A DNA stretch of 64,000 nucleotides from an uncultured Collinsella sp. (GTDB taxonomy: Bacteria > Actinomycetota > Coriobacteriia > Coriobacteriales > Coriobacteriaceae): NCBI GenBank assembly GCA_900768265.1, contig CAAGCF010000005.1, positions 34,346 to 98,345 on the forward strand, given 5' to 3'. Made by a program: the position numbers and the translations under genes. The notes beneath the pieces are model-generated. The model ran no database searches. It saw nothing but the letters and a program-made list of their open reading frames with translations, and had not been told where the DNA came from. Shown in pieces: positions 16,342 through 24,262 of this stretch (positions within the stretch are counted from its first letter, which is position 1; each line of letters starts with the position of its first letter).

Positions 16342-17765
16342 GAATCTGCTTGGTACTCGAGGGCTGCTACCCCTATGTGCACGGCGGCGTGTCCACCTGG
16401 ATGCACGGCTACATCACGGCCATGCCCGAGCACGAGTTTGTGCTGTGGGTGATTGGCGCTCACGCCGAAGACCGCGGCAAGTTTGTCTACGAACTGCCCG
16501 GCAACGTCGTCGAGGTGCACGAGGTATTCCTGGACGATGCCCTGCGTCTTTCGGGCGAGCAGGAGGAAGTCGACTTTGACGACCGCGAGCGCGAGGCCCT
16601 GCGCCGTCTGGTGTCGCTCTCCAATCCGGACTGGGACGTGTTGTTCGATATTTTCCAGCGCCGCCACGTGCATCCGCTCTCATTTTTGCAGAGCCGCACG
16701 TTTATGGATATCTTCCGCGACGTGTGCCTGGCCGAGTACCCGTATACGCCTTTCGCCGACGCCTTCCACACCATGCGCTCCATGTTGCTGCCCGTGCTCT
16801 ATCTGCTGGGCAGCGAGGTGCCGGTGGCCGATGTATACCACGCCATCTCGACCGGCTATGGCGGTCTGCTTGCGAGTCTTGGCTCGAGCGTGCATAACGC
16901 GCCGGCATTGCTGACCGAGCACGGCATCTACACGCGCGAGCGCGAGGAGGAGATCATTCGCGCCGACTGGGTGGTGCCCTCGTTTAAGGACCGCTGGATC
17001 CGCTTTTTCTACCTGCTTTCGGAGGAAATCTATCGTCGCGCCTTCCGCGTGACCAGTTTGTTCCATAACGCCCGCAAGACGCAGATTGACATGGGCTGCG
17101 ATGCAGATAAATGTCTGGTTATCCCCAACGGCATCCAGTTCGATCGCTTTAAGGACATTCCTTTAAAGCCCGATGACGGCTGGGTGGACATTGGCGCGGT
17201 GGTGCGCCTGGCGCCCATCAAGGACGTTAAGACCATGATCTATGCCTTCTTTGAGCTGCACGAGCGCCTGCCCAAGGTGCGCCTGCACATTATGGGCGGC
17301 GTGGACGACGAGGAATATGGCGCTGAGTGCCATGCGCTGGTGGAGACATTGGGCGTGCGTGACTTGATCTTTACCGGTCGCGTCAATGTGGTCGAGTACA
17401 TGGAAAAGCTCGACTTTACCATTTTGACGAGTATCTCGGAGGGCCAGCCGTTGAGCGTGCTGGAATCGCTGGGCGCGCGTCGCCCCTGCGTGACGACCGA
17501 GGTCGGCTGCTGCCGTGAGCTGCTCGAGGGCGCCCCCGGCGACGACTTTGGCGTGGCTGGATTCGTGAGCCCGCCCATGTATCGCAAGGGTCTGGCCGAT
17601 GCCATGGAGCGCATGTGCGCGAGCCGTGCCCGCCGCCTGGAAATGGGGGAGCGCGGTCAGCGTCGCGTGGCGACCTACTACCTACACGAGCAGATGCTCG
17701 CCAACTATCGCGCGCTGTACGATGAGACGGCTCGTGCGTTTGACCTGTCCAGAGAGGGGGTGTAG
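16338..17765 (+). CDS. pelF: PelF family GT4 glycosyltransferase, Pel polymer synthase
   Basis: This 475-aa cytosolic GT-B enzyme begins RICLVLEGCYPYVHGGVSTW, the PelF hallmark. PelF polymerises UDP-activated amino sugars. The donor domain has IGAVVRLAPIKDVKTM with the Arg/Lys pair that grips the UDP phosphates. It also has TSISEGQPLSVLESLG, an E-x7-E motif. The length fits the family (about 500). The ATG overlaps the stop of the deacetylase gene (ATGA) and pelG follows after 3 nt. PelF and PelG with PelD and PelE would form the membrane synthase complex. This is the most confidently named gene of the operon. Confidence 0.93.
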   Translation: MRICLVLEGCYPYVHGGVSTWMHGYITAMPEHEFVLWVIGAHAEDRGKFVYELPGNVVEVHEVFLDDALRLSGEQEEVDFDDREREALRRLVSLSNPDWDVLFDIFQRRHVHPLSFLQSRTFMDIFRDVCLAEYPYTPFADAFHTMRSMLLPVLYLLGSEVPVADVYHAISTGYGGLLASLGSSVHNAPALLTEHGIYTREREEEIIRADWVVPSFKDRWIRFFYLLSEEIYRRAFRVTSLFHNARKTQIDMGCDADKCLVIPNGIQFDRFKDIPLKPDDGWVDIGAVVRLAPIKDVKTMIYAFFELHERLPKVRLHIMGGVDDEEYGAECHALVETLGVRDLIFTGRVNVVEYMEKLDFTILTSISEGQPLSVLESLGARRPCVTTEVGCCRELLEGAPGDDFGVAGFVSPPMYRKGLADAMERMCASRARRLEMGERGQRRVATYYLHEQMLANYRALYDETARAFDLSREGV

Positions 17766-17768
17766 CCG

Positions 17769-19313
17769 GTGGCCGGAATCGGTTTTGAGCTCAAACGCCT
17801 GTTTAAGCGCAAGGGCCTGTTTGCCACGATGCGCGCCTACGGCTACGCCGGCATTGTGTGTACGGGCCCCATGCTGCTGGGCGTGCTGCTGCAGGTGGGC
17901 ATCTTGGTGCTGTGCGGCCTGTGGGGTGTGGGCCGTGCCAACCAGGACTTGCTGGTGTGCATGGTGACCTATACGCTGCTGGCGTCGCTCACACTTACGA
18001 GCTTTTTCTCCATGCCTGTCACGCGCTTTTTGGCCGACATGCTGTTTGCCGAGCGCGAAGAAGAGGTCTTGCCTTCGTTTTGGGGCTCCAACGCCATCAT
18101 ACTCGTTGCGGGCACGGTGCTCTACGGCGTCTTTTTGCTGTTCTCGGGCGCCACGCTGTTGCAGGGGCTGCTGTGCCTGTGGCTGTTCAACATTATGATC
18201 GTCAACTGGAACGGCATGAGCTATCTCACGGCCATCAAGGATTACCGCGGCATCCTGTGCAGCTTTGCTGCGGCCATTGGCGTGGCGTGCTTGTGCGCCC
18301 TAGTGGCGCTGGCGCTGGGGCTGCCGCCCGTCGAGGGCCTGCTGGCCTCGATCGCTCTGGGCTACGGTGTGATGCTCGCCTGGGATGTGGTGCTGCTGTA
18401 CCGGTATTTTCCTCAGAGCGATCGCAGCCCCTGGCTCTTTTTGCGCTGGCTCGACCAATTTATGCCGCTGGCGCTCACGGGCCTGTTGACCAATTTGGGA
18501 CTCTTTGCGCACCTGGTGATTATTTGGGCAGGGCCCATTGGCGTGCAGGTCAAAGGCCTGTTTTACGGCGCGCCCTATCATGATGTGCCGGCGTTGCTTG
18601 CGTTTTTGACCATCCTGGTCACGACCGTCAACTTTGTGGTGTCGGTCGAGGTGAATTTCTATCCGCGCTACCGCGACTACTACAGCCTGTTTAATGACGG
18701 CGGCGTGGTGGGCGATATCGTGGTGGCCGAGGAGGAAATGCTCGCCACGCTCAACAGGGAGCTGCGGTTTTGCGCGCTCAAGCAGCTGTTTGTGACGGCA
18801 GCAGTCATCTCGCTCGAGACCACGGTGCTCTCGGCCCTGCCACTGGGCTTCAACAACCTGATGCACGGGTATTTTCGCACGCTTTGCGTGGGCTATGGCC
18901 TGTATGCCGTGGGCAATACGATTCTGCTGATCTTGCTGTACTTTACCGACTACATGGGCGCCGTGCTTGCCTCCGGGCTGTTCGCGGGCGTGGCGGGGCT
19001 GGCGACCGTCGTCTCGCTGTTCTTTCCGCAGCAGTTTTATGGCTTTGGCTTTTTGCTCGGCGCGGCGGTGTTTTTTGTTGTGGCGCTCATGCGGCTCGAT
19101 ACCTATACCGCCAACTTGCCGTATCGTATCCTGAGTCAGCAGCCCATTGTGGCGACCGACAAGACGGGTCGCTTTACGGAGTTGGGCTGCTTGCTCGACC
19201 GTGCCGAACAGCGCTACGAGGAGCTGCGTTTAGAGGGCGAGCCACATGGTGCGTTTGAGCGCATGGTGGTTCGCGTGTATCGCAATCGTTGGGGAGGTCC
19301 TGATGACCGATAG
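17769..19313 (+). CDS. pelG: PelG family polysaccharide transporter
   Basis: This is an integral membrane protein of 514 aa with about 12 hydrophobic segments, in the MOP (Wzx/MVF-like) superfamily. It begins GIGFELKRLFKRKGLFATMR, the conserved PelG amino terminus. It would carry the PelF product across the membrane. The GTG start lies 3 nt after the pelF stop. The last 11 nt overlap the CotH-kinase gene, so the downstream accessory genes are coupled to the pel synthase. Confidence 0.92.
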   Translation: MAGIGFELKRLFKRKGLFATMRAYGYAGIVCTGPMLLGVLLQVGILVLCGLWGVGRANQDLLVCMVTYTLLASLTLTSFFSMPVTRFLADMLFAEREEEVLPSFWGSNAIILVAGTVLYGVFLLFSGATLLQGLLCLWLFNIMIVNWNGMSYLTAIKDYRGILCSFAAAIGVACLCALVALALGLPPVEGLLASIALGYGVMLAWDVVLLYRYFPQSDRSPWLFLRWLDQFMPLALTGLLTNLGLFAHLVIIWAGPIGVQVKGLFYGAPYHDVPALLAFLTILVTTVNFVVSVEVNFYPRYRDYYSLFNDGGVVGDIVVAEEEMLATLNRELRFCALKQLFVTAAVISLETTVLSALPLGFNNLMHGYFRTLCVGYGLYAVGNTILLILLYFTDYMGAVLASGLFAGVAGLATVVSLFFPQQFYGFGFLLGAAVFFVVALMRLDTYTANLPYRILSQQPIVATDKTGRFTELGCLLDRAEQRYEELRLEGEPHGAFERMVVRVYRNRWGGPDDR

Positions 19314-21072
19314 GATGATATCGCGTCGCCGCTTGATTGAGGCGGCTGCCGGCACACTGCTGCTTTCGGGCTGCTCTTCGCAGGACGAATCCTCGACAAA
19401 AAAGACCAAGAAGCAGGACAAGATTAAAAAGGCCGATGCGTCTAGCGAGATCAAGCATCTTCGCGACAAGGACGAGCTGTACGAGGTTTACGACGACTCG
19501 GGCATCGTATGCATGTACCTGACGGTCTCTCGCGGCAACAGCTCTGAGAATACTGATCATAGCTGGGCCGAGATCAATACCTACTCGGTGTATGACTATG
19601 CCGACATGGGCGTGACGCGCTATCAGGTTATGGGCCTGCTGCAGCCTGGCGATGATAAGGGTCCCGTTGCTGGCGAGGTGGGCTATGGCGAGAAGGCGCC
19701 CAACGCCACGGTGCAGGTGCGCGGTCAGACGTCGAGTACCTATACACAAAAGAACTATAAGGTGGAGCTCAAAAAGGGCAAGGGCACGTGGCGCCAGCAA
19801 CGTGCGATTGCGCTTAACAAGCACATGGGCGAGGGCATGCGCTTTCGTAACAAGATGGCCTACGATCTGATTCGTGGCATTCCCCAGATGATGGGCCTGC
19901 GCACGCAGTTTGTGCACTTATGGGTGTGCGACCAGACCGAAAAAAATAACGACACCTTTGAGGACTACGGGCTGTTTACGCAGGTCGAGCAGCTCAACAA
20001 GACGGCGCTCAAGGCCCACGGTCTGGATAAGAGCGGGCATCTGTATAAGGTGAACAGCTTCGATTTCCATCGCTTCGAAGACACCATCAAGCTGGCGGAT
20101 GACCCCGACTATAACCAGGCGGCGTTTGAGGGCATGCTCGAGATTAAGGGCGACTCGGACCATACCAAGTTAATCGAGATGCTCGATGCGCTCAACGACG
20201 ATACGCAAAAGATCGATGATGTGCTCGACACCTACTTCGATACCGAGAACCTGGTCTATTGGATGGCGTTTCAGATTTTGACGGGCAATTGCGATACGCA
20301 GAACCGTAACTGCTATCTGTACAGCCCGCTCAACTCCAAGGTCTGGTACATTCTGGATTGGGATAACGACGGCATGCTGCGCAAGCTTGAGCTGAGCCTG
20401 AAGGGGTTCTCGGATTATGCGAGCTGGGAGCGCGGCGTAAGTAACTACTGGGGCAACGTGCTGTTCAACCGCGCGTTGCGCAGCAAGTCGTACCGCAGCG
20501 AGCTCGACGCTGCCGTCAAGGACCTGCGCTCGTATTTGACCGAGGAACGATTGAGCAAGATGATCGAGCATTATCGCGAGGTGACGGAGCCGCTCGTCTT
20601 TGCTTCGCCCGATATCGACAATCTGCCTGTCACCAAGGACCAATACGAGCAAATCGCCGCGGCGATCCCCTCCGAGATCGAAGAGAATTACAAGAGCTAT
20701 CGCGAGAGCTATAAGAAGCCCATGCCGTTCTACATAGGCGTGCCGCAGATCGACAACGGTAAGCTGCGCGTTAACTGGGACGCCGCATACGACTTTGAGG
20801 CGCGCGACATTCGCTATACCGTGGAGCTTGCGCGCGACTATGCCATAAGCGACGTGGTCTTTAAGGCCGAGGATGTGCTGCTGCCCGAGGTAACGTGCGA
20901 TGCGCCCGATGCTGGCCAGTATTTTGTGCGCGTGCGTGCCACCAACTCCGAAGGCTATACGCAGGATGCGTTTGACTACTATGTGACCGACGACGGCAAA
21001 CAGTACGGCATGAAGTGCTTCTACGTGCAAGATGGCGGCAGGGTCGTGGAGGACACGTATGCTGAGGGCTAG
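19303..21072 (+). CDS. CotH-kinase-domain lipoprotein
   Basis: This 589-aa secreted protein starts with MISRRRLIEAAAG and a lipobox LLSGC (Cys24), so it should be membrane-anchored; the SRRRLIE stretch also resembles a twin-arginine signal. A long CotH domain follows, with VQVRGQTSSTYTQKNYKVEL, ALNKHMGEGMRFRNKMAYDL and the metal-site region WYILDWDNDG. CotH of Bacillus spores is a protein kinase. A C-terminal Fn3-like domain covers the last 90 residues (LRVNWDAAYDFEARDIRYTV). ATG 19303 has GGGGAGG five bases upstream and overlaps pelG by 11 nt. It may phosphorylate surface proteins or bind the matrix; the substrate is unknown. Confidence 0.85.
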   Translation: MTDRMISRRRLIEAAAGTLLLSGCSSQDESSTKKTKKQDKIKKADASSEIKHLRDKDELYEVYDDSGIVCMYLTVSRGNSSENTDHSWAEINTYSVYDYADMGVTRYQVMGLLQPGDDKGPVAGEVGYGEKAPNATVQVRGQTSSTYTQKNYKVELKKGKGTWRQQRAIALNKHMGEGMRFRNKMAYDLIRGIPQMMGLRTQFVHLWVCDQTEKNNDTFEDYGLFTQVEQLNKTALKAHGLDKSGHLYKVNSFDFHRFEDTIKLADDPDYNQAAFEGMLEIKGDSDHTKLIEMLDALNDDTQKIDDVLDTYFDTENLVYWMAFQILTGNCDTQNRNCYLYSPLNSKVWYILDWDNDGMLRKLELSLKGFSDYASWERGVSNYWGNVLFNRALRSKSYRSELDAAVKDLRSYLTEERLSKMIEHYREVTEPLVFASPDIDNLPVTKDQYEQIAAAIPSEIEENYKSYRESYKKPMPFYIGVPQIDNGKLRVNWDAAYDFEARDIRYTVELARDYAISDVVFKAEDVLLPEVTCDAPDAGQYFVRVRATNSEGYTQDAFDYYVTDDGKQYGMKCFYVQDGGRVVEDTYAEG

Positions 21073-21850
21073 CGCGCTGCTTGAGCGTCTGGCGGCACCT
21101 CCTGCGCGTACCACGCAGGAGCGTTACCGTCACGAGCTCAAATATCTCATTAATGAGGGTGAGCACGCCGCGCTTGCCTGCCGTATGGCGCCGGTGTTTA
21201 AGCTGGATAAGCATGCGCAGGCGGGCGGTTACACCATTCGCAGCCTGTACTTTGACGACTACTGCAACTCGGCCTACGAGGAAAAAGACGCCGGTATTCT
21301 CATGCGCAAAAAGTATCGCGTGCGCATCTATAACGGTGGAGACAAGGTGATTAAGCTCGAGCGCAAAAAGAAGTACGGTAGCTGGATTTACAAGGAGGAC
21401 GCGCCACTCACGCGTGGCGAGTTTGAGCAGATCCTGGCCGGCGACTACGACTTTTTGCTGCGGAGTCCACACCAGCTCTGCCGTGAGTTCTACGTCGAGT
21501 GCATCTGCAATATGATGCGCCCGCGGACCATTGTGGATTACGAGCGCGAGCCGTGGGTGATGGACGAAGGAACCGTGCGTATTACGTTTGACATGAACGT
21601 GCGTGCGGCGGTGGGAAGTTTTGACATCTTTGACGCGACCTTGCCCGCGCTGCCCGTGCTGGAGCCCGGCAAGCTGGTGATGGAGGTCAAGTTTACCGAG
21701 TTTTGTCCGCAGCTTGTGCGCGATATGGTGCCGCCGGGCGCGGCCGAGCTCACGGCGGTCTCCAAGTACTGCCTGTGTTACGAAAAGACCGCCTACCTGC
21801 GCGGCTTTAACTACTGGGAATCGGATTTTGAGAACCGAGGGGATATTTAG
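21059..21850 (+). CDS. VTC-domain polyphosphate polymerase
   Basis: This 263-aa cytosolic protein consists of a VTC domain, the tunnel-fold polyphosphate polymerase module of yeast Vtc4. Visible conserved blocks are RYRHELKYLIN, TIRSLYFDDYCNSAYEEK, KKYRVRIYN with the two phosphate-binding arginines, IKLERKKKYGSW and LVMEVKFTEF with the metal-binding Glu. No SPX domain is present. ATG 21059 overlaps the end of the CotH gene by 14 nt, with GGAGG upstream. The DUF4956 gene starts 4 nt later, a pairing seen in many bacteria. It would make polyphosphate from ATP; the link to exopolysaccharide is only contextual. Confidence 0.88.
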   Translation: MLRASALLERLAAPPARTTQERYRHELKYLINEGEHAALACRMAPVFKLDKHAQAGGYTIRSLYFDDYCNSAYEEKDAGILMRKKYRVRIYNGGDKVIKLERKKKYGSWIYKEDAPLTRGEFEQILAGDYDFLLRSPHQLCREFYVECICNMMRPRTIVDYEREPWVMDEGTVRITFDMNVRAAVGSFDIFDATLPALPVLEPGKLVMEVKFTEFCPQLVRDMVPPGAAELTAVSKYCLCYEKTAYLRGFNYWESDFENRGDI

Positions 21851-21853
21851 ACC

Positions 21854-22519
21854 ATGAGCACCAGGGACTTTTTTAAGAACTCCGTCTTGGAGGCGTTTGG
21901 CCAGGTCGACCCTGCCAAGATCGGCCTGTCGCTGCTCGTGGCGCTCGCCATGGGCATCCTGATCTACTACGTGTACAAGCGCTTTTTTACCGGCGTGGTG
22001 TACTCGCGCAGCTTTGCCGTGACGCTTGTGGGCATGTGCGTGCTCACCTGCATGGTGACGCTCGCGATCTCGACCAACGTGGTCATCTCGCTCGGTATGG
22101 TCGGTGCTCTGTCTATCGTCCGTTACCGAACGGCGGTCAAGGATCCGCTCGACCTGTTGTATCTGTTTTGGTCCATTACCACGGGTATCACAGCGGGCGC
22201 CGGCATGTACGCGCTCGTAGGGCTTGCGGCAGTGGTGATCGTCGTGATGATCGCCGGCTTCGCTACGCACCAGGACAAGGCGCGCGTGTACATGATGGTT
22301 ATCCACTATACGGGTCAGACCACGGGCGACGACATTGTGCGTGCCTTTGGCCGCACCAAGTTCACCGTTAAGTCTAAGACCATGCGCGGCGACAAGGTGG
22401 AGATGGCCGTCGAGGTGTTCTCGGACGGCGTGGACATGCCCTATGCCGACGCCATCCGTGCGCTCGACGGCGTTGAGGACCTGACGCTCATCCAGTATAA
22501 CGGCGAATACCACGGCTAA
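21854..22519 (+). CDS. DUF4956 membrane protein
   Basis: This 221-aa protein has about four membrane helices (IGLSLLVALAMGILIYYVY, FAVTLVGMCVLTCMVTLAI and others). The conserved block SLGMVGALSIVRYRTAVKDP is diagnostic of the DUF4956 family. A C-terminal cytoplasmic ferredoxin-like domain follows (VMMVIHYTGQTTG region to LIQYNGEYHG). It is the last gene of the pel-like operon and begins 4 nt after the VTC gene. The family commonly accompanies VTC and CotH genes. It could channel polyphosphate or regulate the polymerase, but no function is established here. Confidence 0.85.
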   Translation: MSTRDFFKNSVLEAFGQVDPAKIGLSLLVALAMGILIYYVYKRFFTGVVYSRSFAVTLVGMCVLTCMVTLAISTNVVISLGMVGALSIVRYRTAVKDPLDLLYLFWSITTGITAGAGMYALVGLAAVVIVVMIAGFATHQDKARVYMMVIHYTGQTTGDDIVRAFGRTKFTVKSKTMRGDKVEMAVEVFSDGVDMPYADAIRALDGVEDLTLIQYNGEYHG

Positions 22520-22525
22520 TTTTGT

Positions 22526-22549
22526 TCCGGCGTTCTAACGAACGCCGGA
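22526..22549 (+). terminator. Strong hairpin after the pel-like operon
   Basis: A perfect 10-bp stem (TCCGGCGTTC with its complement) and a 4-nt loop begin 7 nt after the DUF4956 stop. There is no T run, so it may act as an mRNA 3' stabiliser or a weak terminator. Confidence 0.55.
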
Positions 22550-22730
22550 CCGCTCGACGCTGCGCGGACATCTGCCGGGCGATCTGCCGCTCAAACCGTC
22601 GCTCGCGTACATGAAGTACGCGTCGCTCCTCTTTCACGGCACCTCGCCACGACAGCTGCCCGCTCGCTGGCGTGTGCTCTTCCAGGATGGCTAATTTGGT
22701 TCAGTTTTATTATTTAAGGGACGGTGTCGC
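22550..22730. other. Intergenic stretch with a small hairpin
   Basis: No gene is seen. CGCGTAC and GTACGCG (22604-22622) form a 7-bp hairpin with loop ATGAA inside a GC-rich block. GGCTAATTT occurs both at the DUF4956 stop (22514) and again near 22689, so the block may be an inserted intergenic repeat. Confidence 0.4.
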
Positions 22731-23735
22731 GTGGACGTGCAACAGTTAGAAGAGGACTGGGCTGCAAGGGCTGGTGCGCGTGAGGCGCGTCTTGTTGCGG
22801 CCTCGCATGTACCGGCGGCGCTGTCGCTGCTGGGGATTGTGCAGCCCGGCGATCGCTTGGTGGCCTTTGCGGACGACTTTGCCGATGCGTTTGCCTGCGG
22901 CTTTGATGGCTGCGATGTTGCGCTGGTGGGGGAGCCCGCGACTGCGGCGTTTGCTGCTGCGTCCGAGGGTTTTGATGCTTCGTTTGATGCCGAGGGGCCG
23001 CACCTGTGGTGGTTCGTCAACTCCATCGGCGGGTTTGGTCTGCGTGTTCCCGACCTTCGTGCGCTGGGTCGCGCGGCTCGTGAGTTGCATGCGCTGCTCG
23101 TGGTTGATAACACTGTGTCGGGCGTCTTTGGGTGCGACCCACTGCGGCTGGGTGCTGTGCTGTCGCTCGAGGCGCTCGATCGCGTGTGTGCCGGCGTGGC
23201 GCCGCGCAAGCTCGTTGCCGCTTCGGTGGCGCGCTCGCAGCTGAAGCGCCATCGTGTGGATGCTGCTGCCGAGTGCGCGCATGCCCTGCTCGAGGGGTGC
23301 GGATTGGCTGCGCTCGACTTGTCCTCCGATGAGGCCGAGGTTCTAGAGCACGGGCTCGACACGATCGACACCCGCATGCAGGCGCACTTCGACCGTGCCC
23401 GTGCGCTGGCCGAGTATCTGGCCGCCAACGAGATGGTACGCAACGTGCGCTATCCCGGGCTGACCTCGCATCCCGATCATGCCATTGCGACCGGCATCCT
23501 GGAGCACGGTTTTGGCCCGGCAGTAGAGTTTGACCTGATGGACTGCACCGCGGGCGAATTCTTTAACGCACTGCCCGACAAGTTCCGTATATCGCCCGCC
23601 GGCGGCGCAACGACGCGCCTCTCTGCTCCGCGAGGCAAGCAGGGGAGCACCATCCGCCTCTTCGCCGGCACTGATGATCCCCTGGTAGTGGCTGCCACCC
23701 TAGACACCGCCCTCCGCAAGTTAGCTACTCTTTGA
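22731..23735 (+). CDS. Degenerate Cys/Met-metabolism (cystathionine gamma-synthase family) PLP-fold protein
   Basis: This 334-aa protein has the fold signatures of trans-sulfuration enzymes: LLVVDNTVSGVFGCDPLRLGA, VRNVRYPGLTSHPDH, and a C-terminal GGATTRLSAP then IRLFAGTDDP. It is shorter than the usual 380-400 aa and lacks the N-terminal YSR-N-P block. Where the family has SxTKY carrying the PLP lysine, this protein reads LSLEAL, with Ala at the expected lysine position. The phosphate-binding SGMAA is VAASHVPAA. It is therefore probably catalytically dead or altered. The GTG start was chosen as first in frame after AAGGGA. It converges with the ModE-like gene, overlapping by 11 nt. Confidence 0.7.
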   Translation: MDVQQLEEDWAARAGAREARLVAASHVPAALSLLGIVQPGDRLVAFADDFADAFACGFDGCDVALVGEPATAAFAAASEGFDASFDAEGPHLWWFVNSIGGFGLRVPDLRALGRAARELHALLVVDNTVSGVFGCDPLRLGAVLSLEALDRVCAGVAPRKLVAASVARSQLKRHRVDAAAECAHALLEGCGLAALDLSSDEAEVLEHGLDTIDTRMQAHFDRARALAEYLAANEMVRNVRYPGLTSHPDHAIATGILEHGFGPAVEFDLMDCTAGEFFNALPDKFRISPAGGATTRLSAPRGKQGSTIRLFAGTDDPLVVAATLDTALRKLATL

Positions 23736-24069
23736 TGCTGGCGATGAGGTCGTTTGCTTTGGTGGCGATGACGTTGTTGATGTCGGCCTGCAGCTCCTCG
23801 TAGACCGCGATGGCGCGCTCGCCGGCCGGCGTGAGCGTGGATCCGCGGGCGCCGTCGCGCTCGATGAGCTTGCAACCCAGCTGCCCTTCGGCCTCGTTTA
23901 CAATACGCCACGCTTTGGAATAGGCCATGCCCATGCTCTTGGCGGCGCGGTTGAGCGAGTGCTCGCGGGCGATGCCCTGCAGCAACAAAACGCAACCGTG
24001 ACCAAACACGCCCGGCAGATCCTTGTCGCACGCTTGAATGACCAACTTTGCCGTCGTCTTGTACTCCAT
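23725..24069 (-). CDS. ModE-N-like winged-helix transcriptional regulator
   Basis: This 114-aa protein is made of the N-terminal DNA-binding domain of ModE/LysR-like regulators. Motifs are GIAREHSLNRAAKSMGMAYSKAW (helix-turn-helix, residues 32-54 by eye), then LIERDGARGSTLTPAGE, the wing. The molybdate-binding (TOBE) domain of full ModE is absent. It may sense through a partner or act as a constitutive regulator. It is convergent with the PLP-fold gene and divergent from guaB, so its targets cannot be inferred. An ATG start at 24069 gives the normal length for single-domain members. Confidence 0.82.
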   Translation of the reverse strand: MEYKTTAKLVIQACDKDLPGVFGHGCVLLLQGIAREHSLNRAAKSMGMAYSKAWRIVNEAEGQLGCKLIERDGARGSTLTPAGERAIAVYEELQADINNVIATKANDLIASIKE

Positions 24070-24262
24070 GTGCCTTACGTCTCCCCGCTAAAGTGTTTGC
24101 TGGGCAAACGCAAAGCCTGCGTCAAACCCTCGTGTGCTCTTCTTAAATCATGCATTGTAGCAGTCAAAGTGCGCTAAGATACTTCCCCAGTATTGGGCGC
24201 CCAAGGTTGGGCTGGGTCCTACGAGGCCTGCAGCCGACCGGTCGCATGGAAAAAGGAGAAAC

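Noticed and set aside
20861..22513. A 550-codon - strand open frame across the CotH, VTC and DUF4956 genes
   Set aside because: His/Arg-rich shadow text with no domain, while three coupled + strand genes carry clear family motifs.
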